From assembly GCA_029569475.1 (NCBI GenBank), contig JAKQSZ010000018.1:1-26664 (forward strand): a DNA stretch of 26,664 nucleotides, in the 5' to 3' direction. This stretch comes from Candidatus Eiseniibacteriota bacterium. GTDB lineage: Bacteria > Eisenbacteria > RBG-16-71-46 > CAIMUX01. Below are positions 15,246 through 21,950 of this stretch, in pieces. Every line of letters begins with the position of its first letter. Positions within the stretch are counted from its first letter, which is position 1. The notes beneath the pieces are model-generated. The model did not search any database, had not been told where the DNA came from, and saw nothing but the letters and a program-made list of their open reading frames with translations. The position numbers were made by a program, and so were the translations under genes.

Positions 15246-16159
15246 GGAAATTCGAGGAGTCGAAGACTGGCCCCGGGACAACGGCCGATGAGCGGCTGGT
15301 CGGAGCCGATCCGGCGGTCTCCGATCCATTGGGCCCGGCCCGGGACGGAGTCCTGGAACCCTCCCTTGGAACCCCCCTGGAGACTCCGGCGGGAAAGGGC
15401 CCCCTGGATCTGCCTCCCGGCGCGGGATCCATCCACGACGCTCTCTTTGCCAACAAGCGCGGGCGGATCGACGACTTCAACTTCGGGCGCGATACGGCGG
15501 TAGTCTTCGACGATATGCTCGGCCGCTCCGTCCCCTACTACGCCGAGATCCAGCGCATGACCAGCGAGCTGATCGGGGATTTCGCCCAGGACGGAACGTC
15601 GATCTACGATCTCGGCTGCTCGACCTGTACGACCTTCCTCGAAACCACCGCCTACCTCTCCCCTGAAACGCAGCTGCGCTTCATCGGGATCGACAACTCA
15701 ACGGAGATGCTCGAAATCGCCGGGCGCAAGCTGCAGGAGAACCGCTTCGCCTGGCCGTACGAACTCCGTTATGGCGACCTCAACGAGGGCGTGCTGATCG
15801 AAAACGCTTCGGTTGTCCTGCTTGTCCTCACCCTTCAGTTCGTGCGCCCGTTGCGTCGCGAGCGGCTGGTGCGGACGATCCAGGAAGGGCTGACCGATTC
15901 GGGGTGCCTGATCCTGGTCGAGAAGGTCCTGGGGGAGAACTCCACGTTCAACCGGCTGTTCATCAATCACTACTACGAGATGAAACGGCGCAACGGTTAC
16001 AGCGAGCTGGAGATCTCCCAGAAGCGCGAGGCGCTGGAGAATGTTCTCATCCCGTATCGCCTCGAGGAAAACCGCGAGCTGCTGCGGCGGTGCGGCTTCA
16101 ACAACGTCGACGTCTTCTTCAAGTGGTACAACTTCTGCGCGATCATCGCGACCAAGTGA
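15242..16159 (+). CDS. cmoA: Carboxy-S-adenosyl-L-methionine synthase CmoA (305 aa)
   Basis: CmoA converts SAM and prephenate to carboxy-SAM, normally used by CmoB to make 5-carboxymethoxyuridine in tRNA wobble positions. Matches to the E. coli protein are strong: F-GRDTAVVFDDMLGRSVPYY (about 81-100), YDLGCS (122-127), IDNS (150-153), IENAS (186-190), TLQF (197-200) and NGYSELEISQKREALENV (251-268). R262 corresponds to E. coli Arg199, a cofactor-contact residue as I recall; the Asn132 equivalent appears to be Val195. About 65 extra N-terminal residues, rich in Pro/Gly, precede the family start, but no later ATG exists. It overlaps the DAHP synthase by ATGA, and the next gene begins on its stop. 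No CmoB is in view. Confidence 0.9.
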   Translation: MRKFEESKTGPGTTADERLVGADPAVSDPLGPARDGVLEPSLGTPLETPAGKGPLDLPPGAGSIHDALFANKRGRIDDFNFGRDTAVVFDDMLGRSVPYYAEIQRMTSELIGDFAQDGTSIYDLGCSTCTTFLETTAYLSPETQLRFIGIDNSTEMLEIAGRKLQENRFAWPYELRYGDLNEGVLIENASVVLLVLTLQFVRPLRRERLVRTIQEGLTDSGCLILVEKVLGENSTFNRLFINHYYEMKRRNGYSELEISQKREALENVLIPYRLEENRELLRRCGFNNVDVFFKWYNFCAIIATK

Positions 16160-17082
16160 TGACGGCCGGCCACGAGCAGGCGCCGAGTCGGCCCGGAGCC
16201 GGCGAAGAGTCCCGAACCATGACGAGCCCAGAACACGCGAATGAAAATGACCATGAGCCGGCGAAGGGTCCCGAACCCATGACGAGCCCCGGACACGCGA
16301 GGGACTCCCGGCCGTCGACTCCTGCGGCGACCACCCCATTCGCCGGCCCCCCTCGGTTCGTGCTGGCCGCGGGAAATTTCTTCTTTCACACCCGCAACTA
16401 TATCTTTCCCCTGGCCTTCCTCGTCATCGCGTCGATCACGCGGCCGCGGCAGCTCGGCGGCACCGAGGCGATCGACCGTTGGATGGACCTGGCAGGGATC
16501 CTTCTCGCGTTGCTGGGGCAGGCCATCCGGGTGCTCGTCATCGGCTTGGCGTACATCCGCCGGGGGGGCAAGCACAAGCGCATCTACGCGGACGACCTGG
16601 TGACGGACGGCTTCTTCGCCCACTCCCGCAATCCCCTCTACCTCGGCAACATGCTCGTTTACGCCGGTCTGTTGGTCGCCCTCAACTCCCCGGCCGGCTG
16701 GATTCTGGGAGTCCCCTTCTACGGCTTCGCCTACCTGGCCATCACCTTCGCCGAGGAGGACTTTCTCCGCCGCCAGTTCGGAGCGGTTTACGACGACTAC
16801 TTCCGGAGGGTGAACCGGTTCTGGCCTCGCTGGGACGGGCTCGGAGAAACCATGCGCAGCATGCGATTCGAGTGGGGACGGGTGATCCGCAAGGAGTACG
16901 GCTCGACTTACGCGTGGGTGGCGACCTTCATCGGGCTGCTGGTCTGGCAACAGGTCGCCTGGCACGGAACAGCGGCGCTGGGCGAGGTCGCGCCGGTGGC
17001 TGCGATCGCGCTGGGCGTCGCCACCTTGGGCTATCTAGCCGCCCGCGTGCTGAAAAAGAGCAAACGGCTCGGTACAGCTTGA
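16159..17082 (+). CDS. Isoprenylcysteine carboxyl methyltransferase-like membrane protein (307 aa)
   Basis: The ATG at 16159 shares one base with the cmoA stop (TGATG), implying coupling; in-frame ATGs at 16219 and 16279 are alternatives inside a duplicated segment. Residues about 1-65 are a low-complexity, probably disordered tail. Hydrophobic segments follow (IFPLAFLVIASI, LAGILLALLGQAIRVLVIGLAYI, LVYAGLLVALNSPAGWILGVPFYGFAYLAI). The SAM-binding signature of the ICMT/PEMT family is clear: TDGFFAHSRNPLYLGN, then EEDFLRRQFGAVYDDYFRRVNRFWPRW. Two more hydrophobic segments lie at the C-terminus. Such bacterial proteins methylate unknown small or lipid substrates. The context, directly after carboxy-SAM synthase, is notable but does not prove the donor. 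Confidence 0.82.
   Translation: MTAGHEQAPSRPGAGEESRTMTSPEHANENDHEPAKGPEPMTSPGHARDSRPSTPAATTPFAGPPRFVLAAGNFFFHTRNYIFPLAFLVIASITRPRQLGGTEAIDRWMDLAGILLALLGQAIRVLVIGLAYIRRGGKHKRIYADDLVTDGFFAHSRNPLYLGNMLVYAGLLVALNSPAGWILGVPFYGFAYLAITFAEEDFLRRQFGAVYDDYFRRVNRFWPRWDGLGETMRSMRFEWGRVIRKEYGSTYAWVATFIGLLVWQQVAWHGTAALGEVAPVAAIALGVATLGYLAARVLKKSKRLGTA
16196..16300. repeat. 45-bp direct duplication with a one-base indel
   Basis: 16196-16240 and 16255-16300 are near-identical (GAGCCGGCGAAG...ATGACGAGCCC...ACACGCGA). The second copy has one extra C before its ATG. The reading frames differ before that point (EESRTM against GPEPM) and agree after it (MTSPEHA against MTSPGHA). Both copies contain an in-frame ATG. 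Confidence 0.85.
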
Positions 17083-17120
17083 GGTGGGCTTCTGATCCGG
17101 GGCCGTCTCGCGATCCGTGA

Positions 17121-17678
17121 TCAACGCTTCAGTTCCTCCGCCGCCGCGGCGAAGGCTTCATAGGCCGTCGGCCCGTAAAGGACAAAGCGGACGAGCCTCA
17201 GGGTCGAGCCTGCCGCGAGATGATCCCGGGCAGTCGCCAGCGCGATTCGCGCCGCCTGCTCCAGCGGGTAGCGATAGGCGCCGGTCGAGACCGAGGGCAG
17301 GGCGATGCTCTCGAACCGCTCTCGGTTGGCGATCTCGAGAGAGGACCGGTAGGCGGAGCGCAACAGCTCGGGCTCTCCCCTTCTGCCGCCGTCCCAGATG
17401 GGGCCGACCGTGTGGATGACGAACCGGGCCGGCAGGTCGAATCCCGGCGTCAGGACGGCGTTGCCGGCCGGACACCCTCCGATCGCGCGGCACGCGTCCA
17501 TCAGACGCGGCCCGGCCGCCCGATGGATCGCGCCGTCCACCCCTCCGCCACCAGCGAGCCCCGCGTTGGCGGCGTTGACGATCGCGTCGACCGATTGCAG
17601 GGTGATGTCGCCCTCCACCAGCTCGATGACGGCTTCCCGGCCGCCCGTTTCGCTGACTACCGCCAACCTTGTGGGCAT
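17121..17678 (-). CDS. Macro-domain protein, probable ADP-ribose/O-acetyl-ADP-ribose deacetylase (185 aa)
   Basis: The ATG at 17678 follows GGGAGG by about eight bases on the minus strand. The frame is open to 17840, but the extra residues match nothing in the family. VEGDITLQSVDAIVNAANAGLAGGGGVDGAIHRAAG (residues 21-56) is the macroD-type ADP-ribose-binding and catalytic region, with Asn35, Asn38 and Asp48 in the expected places. PARFVIHTVGPIWDGG (83-98) and LPSVSTGAYRYPLEQAARIAL (127-147) complete the fold. Family members remove ADP-ribose from acidic residues or deacetylate O-acetyl-ADP-ribose. It is cytoplasmic, convergent with the membrane methyltransferase (38-base gap), with no evident functional link. 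Confidence 0.92.
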   Translation of the reverse strand: MPTRLAVVSETGGREAVIELVEGDITLQSVDAIVNAANAGLAGGGGVDGAIHRAAGPRLMDACRAIGGCPAGNAVLTPGFDLPARFVIHTVGPIWDGGRRGEPELLRSAYRSSLEIANRERFESIALPSVSTGAYRYPLEQAARIALATARDHLAAGSTLRLVRFVLYGPTAYEAFAAAAEELKR

Positions 17679-18105
17679 CGTTTGATCCTCCCGGTATGAG
17701 CCTGAGCCTGATTGTAGGCGAGGCGGTCGTGGAACTGCGATCCGGATCCCGAACGCCTCGCGGGCCGGGGTGCAGATGCCGAAGACCAGCGACGCGCACC
17801 AACCGTCCAGGTCTTGGTTCCGGGTGACGAGCGCCGTCACGTGGCAAATCTGCCACGTTGGGTGGACCGGGGCGCTCGCGAGAAGCCTCTCCCGTACCGT
17901 CGCCCGACCCGAGGAGAGGCCGGGCGGCGCCGCGCATCAAGCGACCGCCGAGCAGCGTCTCCAGGCGACGGAATCCCCTCCCCAGGTTCCGCAGCACTTC
18001 CCCGACCCAAGCGGCCACGTGTGCCTCCTCGCTGAACGCGACCGGCGCCCACCCGCCTACGGCCCCTTCTCGCTCCGCACCGAGAGCACTTTTTTCTGAT
18101 GGCAG
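17679..18105. other. Intergenic stretch with an 8-bp inverted repeat; no firm gene
   Basis: ACGTGGCA (17839-17846) and TGCCACGT (17851-17858) are perfect complements around AATC, a possible operator or hairpin. Minus-strand frames at about 18060-17900 and 17810-17730 have GC-rich third positions and some protein-like character, but they lie in different frames, lack a start and resemble nothing I know. At most this is an eroded gene. Confidence 0.4.
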
Positions 18106-18111
18106 TATAAT
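18106..18111 (+). promoter_or_regulatory. Perfect TATAAT -10 box for the beta-helix gene
   Basis: TATAAT stands out in GC-rich surroundings 60 bases before the ATG at 18171. No good -35 lies 16-18 bases upstream; a T-run (18090-18095) precedes it. Predicted leader is about 50 bases, with AAGGGAGG at 18158-18165. Confidence 0.45.
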
Positions 18112-18170
18112 GGAAGCCACGGATCGATCCCGTTGCGCCCGATTCAGCGCGCAGGACAAGGGAGGCCACC

Positions 18171-19658
18171 ATGTTCAGCCTTCTGTCGATTGTCTCGCGG
18201 TACGCGAAGTGCCTGCTCGTTCCCGTATTGGCAGCCGCGTTGCTCGGGCTACACCCGAGGCCGGTATCCGCGGCCACAAGGCTGGTGCTGCCCGATGGCT
18301 CTGGACCGTATCCGACCATCCAGGCTGCCATCGACGCCGCCGAGGAAGGAGACGAGATCCTGCTGGGCGACGGCGTCTTTGTCGGCCCGGGGAACCGCGA
18401 CCTCTCGATCCCTGAGTTCCTTGCCTTTTCCTCGGAGAGCGGGCGCTTCGAGGCCTGCGTCATCGATCTAGAGGGCTTTGGTCTGGGAGAAGTTGACGTC
18501 GCTGTCACCTGCCGAGATGTAACGGTGCGCAACGGAGGCGGTCTCTTCATCTTCTTTGGGGAAGTCTCCTTTAGCGGCTGCCGCTTCCAGCGCCAATCCC
18601 TCGTCGTGATGACCGGCTCGGACATGGCCGCGGCTCACTTCACAGACTGCACCTTCGAGGACGGGTCCGGCATCCAGTTGCTCACCTCGAACCTCACAGC
18701 AACGGGATGCACGTTCTCGGGCTGCACGTCGCCCGTACTCAGGGGTTGGGCGACCGCCCTTCAGAGTTGTGTTTTCTGGGGCAACCGCGGCACGGGCCCG
18801 CTCCTGGTCGGGCATGACTACATGGGGATGGCGCCATACTACGACATGGATGGGTGCCAGTTCCTCGACAACGATGTGCCGGTCGTCATCGAAGCTCCCG
18901 TGGACGCGACGGACTGCACCTTCGCCCGCAACGCGGGAACCGCGGTCCTGGTCGAGAACACGAGCCTCTCCGAGGTGGTGACGCCCGCATTCACCCGAAC
19001 CACCTTCGCCGGCAACGGTGGACCGGCCGTTGCGCTCTCCCAGAATGAGTGGCAAGGGGCCGTGGAGGCGTTCATCGACCATGTCATCATCGCTTCGGGC
19101 TCGGGTCCCGCTGTCTCCTGCTTCGGAGCTGGGGTGTCGGCGCACATCGCCTGCTGCGACATCTGGAGCAACGCGGGGGGCGATTGGGTCGGCTGTATCG
19201 CCGGACAAGAAGGGCAAGACGGAAACTTCTCGGCCGATCCGCTCTTCTGCGGAACGGGGCTCTCTCCTTACATGCTGCGCCAGGACTCCCCTTGTCAAGG
19301 AGGTCCCTGCGGGCAGGTCGGAGCCTGGCGAGTGGGATGCGGAGCATCGGCGGTGGAGAGCGCTTTCGGCGCGACGGCAGCCCTCGTGGCGCGCCCCAAT
19401 CCCACGCGAGAAAGCCTCCAGATCACCTTCGCCGCCGGCGCCGAGGTCTCCGGCGGGCGGCTCGGAAACCATGACGGGGAGCGGCTCACGATCCACGACG
19501 CGTCCGGCAGACGGGTACGCGTTCTCTCCTCCTCCGGCGGTCTTTGGCGCTGGGACAGGCGGGACGAGGGCGGACACCTCGTGGCGGGCGGCGTCTACCT
19601 GCTGCGTACGGAGACGGCGGGGGAACCCATGGCGCGAACGGTGGTCGTGCTCGATTGA
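18171..19658 (+). CDS. Secreted right-handed beta-helix protein with C-terminal sorting-like domain (495 aa)
   Basis: A signal peptide (residues 1-34, ending PVSA-A) is followed by GPYPTIQAAIDAAEEGDEILLGDGVF (44-69), the standard opening of parallel beta-helix proteins of the pectate-lyase/NosD/DUF1565-like group. Repeated rungs such as FSGCRFQRQS, FTDCTFEDGSG, ATGCTFSGC, MDGCQFLDND and ATDCTFARNAG each place a Cys in the same turn. NFSADPLFC near residue 350 is the usual closing rung. No lyase catalytic site is evident. The C-terminal 90 residues (PNPTRESLQITF, IHDASGRRVRVL, WRWDRRDEGG, GGVYLLR) are the shared FlgD-Ig-like domain. AAGGGAGG lies five bases upstream of the ATG. It is probably extracellular, perhaps binding polysaccharide; no substrate can be assigned. 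Confidence 0.87.
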   Translation: MFSLLSIVSRYAKCLLVPVLAAALLGLHPRPVSAATRLVLPDGSGPYPTIQAAIDAAEEGDEILLGDGVFVGPGNRDLSIPEFLAFSSESGRFEACVIDLEGFGLGEVDVAVTCRDVTVRNGGGLFIFFGEVSFSGCRFQRQSLVVMTGSDMAAAHFTDCTFEDGSGIQLLTSNLTATGCTFSGCTSPVLRGWATALQSCVFWGNRGTGPLLVGHDYMGMAPYYDMDGCQFLDNDVPVVIEAPVDATDCTFARNAGTAVLVENTSLSEVVTPAFTRTTFAGNGGPAVALSQNEWQGAVEAFIDHVIIASGSGPAVSCFGAGVSAHIACCDIWSNAGGDWVGCIAGQEGQDGNFSADPLFCGTGLSPYMLRQDSPCQGGPCGQVGAWRVGCGASAVESAFGATAALVARPNPTRESLQITFAAGAEVSGGRLGNHDGERLTIHDASGRRVRVLSSSGGLWRWDRRDEGGHLVAGGVYLLRTETAGEPMARTVVVLD

Positions 19659-19729
19659 TTCGATCGTCGAGCTCCCACTCGTCCGACCTGCGAACAGCGG
19701 CAGATTCGGGGCAAGTCCGGCTATCACGG

Positions 19730-19775
19730 CTCATGAAGCCCGGAGCTCATGAAGCCCGCGGACTCATGAAGCCCA
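19730..19775. repeat. Three short tandem repeats of CTCATGAAGCCC
   Basis: CTCATGAAGCCC begins at 19730, 19746 and 19763, with period 16-17 bases. It lies in the 283-base gap before the 249-aa protein. Each copy contains an ATG but no open frame of note. A TTGACC follows at 19779, but its -10 is poor, so I do not call a promoter. Confidence 0.65.
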
Positions 19776-19941
19776 CGGTTGACCTGGCGCCGCGGAAGAT
19801 CCATGCTTGTTGCGCAGTGCCGGCTAGGAGGCGTGGGCTCATTCCGGCGATCTCTCCGCTCGACTTCGGACCGTCCGGACCTCGGCTTTCCTGTGAGCTT
19901 TCTCGTCGGCCCAGTCACCGCTGAGCGGAAGGAGGCGGTTC

Positions 19942-20691
19942 ATGAAGGTTTCGATGTTCGGAGTGACTCTGCTCCTACTGGCCCTATCCGGCAGCCTCAC
20001 GCTGGCCGAAGGTCCGGCGCGTTCCCTCGGCGCGGGCACCGGCGTTGTCACCGCGTCCGAGAGGGAGGGCCCGTGCGGGTTCCTCCGGATCGCCGGCGAA
20101 GGAACCTACGACAACGCGTACGCCTGGGATCCCTGGTTCAATCAGGATCCTCCGTACTACTGCTCGTTCGCCGAGTACTTCACCGGCCAGAGCCCGGAAG
20201 TCTGCGCGGTGGTGCTGGACCTGACCAAGCCGGGGGACTTCCCCCCGGTGCTGGTGGACGCGTTCGTCTGGGAACACGACGCCGGCGCGGACACCCCCGG
20301 CAACGTGCTCGCCATCGCGCTCAACGTGGATATCGGCCCGGTCGCCACCTGGCCCGACTTCACCCGGGTCGTGGTCCCGTTATCCTATCCCGCGTATCCC
20401 ACCGGGAGTTGGTGGGCCGGATTCTGCCTGGTCGGGACCTTCGGGTACGACTACCCGGTGTACTACATCGGCGCCGATCAGAGCTATCAGCCCGCGCAGG
20501 GTCGTCCCTTCACCAATGTCGCGCCCGACTGGGGCTATCCGCCCGGCTGGCAACATGTCGACACGGTCTGGGGCTACACCTCGCACCTCGGGATTGGGAT
20601 CCTGGCCCACACGGTACAGCCGGGTTCCACGCCGGATCTGCCGGGCGGCGAGATGACGACCTGGGGACGGATCAAGTCGCTCAGCAGGTAG
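19942..20691 (+). CDS. Secreted protein with a domain shared with the downstream LVIVD protein (249 aa)
   Basis: AAGGAGG lies eight bases before the ATG. A signal peptide (residues 1-22, ending TLA-EG) precedes a single domain at about 43-221. Landmarks are DPPYYCSFAEYF, VCAVVLDLT, VDAFVWE, PGNVLAIALNVDIGPVATWPDF, WWAGF, YYIGAD, NVAPDWGYPPGW and VDTVWGYTSHLGIG. The same landmarks occur in order in residues 69-237 of the 1077-aa protein encoded about 1.3 kb downstream. I do not recognise a named family; Trp/Tyr/Gly-rich beta structure is likely. It lacks the PNP...GVYxVR module, ending instead in TTWGRIKSLSR, which might be another C-terminal signal (inference). It is extracellular or periplasmic. 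Confidence 0.8.
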   Translation: MKVSMFGVTLLLLALSGSLTLAEGPARSLGAGTGVVTASEREGPCGFLRIAGEGTYDNAYAWDPWFNQDPPYYCSFAEYFTGQSPEVCAVVLDLTKPGDFPPVLVDAFVWEHDAGADTPGNVLAIALNVDIGPVATWPDFTRVVVPLSYPAYPTGSWWAGFCLVGTFGYDYPVYYIGADQSYQPAQGRPFTNVAPDWGYPPGWQHVDTVWGYTSHLGIGILAHTVQPGSTPDLPGGEMTTWGRIKSLSR

Positions 20692-20713
20692 CGGCCAGTA
20701 ACGATTCGCGGCG

Positions 20714-20745
20714 GGCCGGTGCGAGTCGCGCGGCTCGCCGAGGCC
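20714..20745. terminator. Bidirectional GC hairpin between convergent genes
   Basis: GGCC (20714-20717) with GGCC (20742-20745) and GCGAG (20721-20725) with CTCGC (20734-20738) form an interrupted stem in the 69-base gap between the 249-aa gene and the converging regulator gene. There is no T-tract. Confidence 0.35.
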
Positions 20746-20760
20746 GTCCTTCTCCCGAGA

Positions 20761-21351
20761 TCAGCGGCCGGCCGCCACCTCTTGCCCCTTCTCCGTCAGG
20801 CGATAGATGCCCGCGGTTCGCTCCATGTACTTGCCGTCCACCAGCTCGCGCCGGATCGTGCAGAAATCCGGGTGGATCGCCTTGAGCAGCTCGTTCAGCT
20901 CCTTCTCGGCGTACTCGGGGCGTAGAGGGAGCCGGCGCAGGATCTCCTCGAAGACGATATCCTTCATCCTGCGCTGTGCCGGGATGGCGCGAAGGACCGC
21001 ACCGTCGAAGAACCGGCGGAGAATGCTGCGCGACTCCTCCGGGACCCCCTCCGCGAACTGCGCCTCCGGCGCGCGCGGCGCGGTGGCTCGCAGAAACGCG
21101 CGGATCGGGCGAAGTGACAGCCGAAGTGTTCCGGTCGACGGTTCCTCCACCATCCCTCCCTGCTTCAGAACGTGCAGGTGCAGGGGAAGCGAGACCCGGT
21201 CGATGTCGAACGCGCTGGCGAGTTCATCCACCCCGGCCGGCCCTTCAGCCAGGCGGCCGAGGATTCGCAAGCGGACAGGATCCGAGAACACCTTCAACAG
21301 CTCGTGCATCCGCTCCGTCGTGGTCTCTTGCGGCGCGCCCTGGATCTGCAT
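20761..21351 (-). CDS. ArsR-type HTH regulator fused to a DUF2087 domain (196 aa)
   Basis: The ATG at 21351 follows AGGAGGT on the minus strand with good spacing; the open frame upstream to 21495 has no such signal. Residues about 11-70 form a winged helix: ERMHELLKVFSDPVRLRILGRLAEGPAG, then VDELASAFDIDRVSLPLHLHVLKQGGMV. Residues about 113-190 match DUF2087: RFFDGAVLRAIPAQRRMKDIVFEEILRRL, YAEKELNELLKAIHPDFCTIRRELVDGKYMER and GIYRLTEKG. This combination is a recurrent family of uncharacterised regulators. No ligand-binding cysteines are obvious apart from C164. It is transcribed away from the large LVIVD gene; the 599-base divergent gap could hold operators for both, but none stands out. Confidence 0.88.
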   Translation of the reverse strand: MQIQGAPQETTTERMHELLKVFSDPVRLRILGRLAEGPAGVDELASAFDIDRVSLPLHLHVLKQGGMVEEPSTGTLRLSLRPIRAFLRATAPRAPEAQFAEGVPEESRSILRRFFDGAVLRAIPAQRRMKDIVFEEILRRLPLRPEYAEKELNELLKAIHPDFCTIRRELVDGKYMERTAGIYRLTEKGQEVAAGR

Positions 21352-21950
21352 GGCTGGACCTCCTGGGGCCCGGATCGGCGGCCGAACAGCCGGGCCCCGC
21401 CGAGCGCCCGTCATGAGTGTGGACCCTACAGCAGCCCAAGAGAACGCGAGACTCCCAGGCTCCAGTGGTCGCCGACCGCCCGGCGGCGGCGTCATCCCTG
21501 AACCTGCACACCGACGACGAGGACCGCCCCAGCGGGGCGGCTACATCCCCTCGCGGGTTTCCTTCCCGAACGCCGGGAGGCCCAATCAACCAGTTACGAA
21601 CTCGTTCCGGATCTCCGTGACCTCCCCGCATGCCACATGGTGATCGGCTCGGCCGGTGACCGGCGACTGCCGGGATGTTGCACCCAGAGATGTTGGAGCT
21701 CCAGATCCTCAAGAGCCTGCTGTCCCTCGGGTGGACCTTTGGGGACCTCATTTGGCGCACTTGGCGCCTGGCGGTGTCCATTTCCATGCGTTCGATGTAG
21801 AATTGATACGCGCAAGCTTGTGGTTCGGACCCAGACATCGTGCGGCCGCGCCCGGCTGCACAAGGCCCCGCCTGGCGATCCCAGGCAACGGCGCAACGCC
21901 GGACGCGCGCGGCTCCTGTTGGCTCATGGCCCTGGAGAAAGGAGCCTGCC
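21352..21950. other. Divergent intergenic region, 599 bp, weak promoter only
   Basis: No gene that I can support lies here; the small frames on both strands lack start signals and family features. TAGAAT (21798-21803) with TGTCCA 17 bases upstream (21775-21780) is a candidate promoter for the 1077-aa gene, leaving a leader of about 140 bases. TTGGCGC occurs twice nearby, at about 21752-21766. AAAGGAG at 21938-21944 is the ribosome binding site. Confidence 0.35.

Noticed and set aside
17730..18060. Possible minus-strand gene remnant between the macro-domain and beta-helix genes
   Set aside because: Two stretches have GC-rich third positions, but they lie in different frames without a start and resemble no family I know. 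In GC-rich DNA this is weak evidence.
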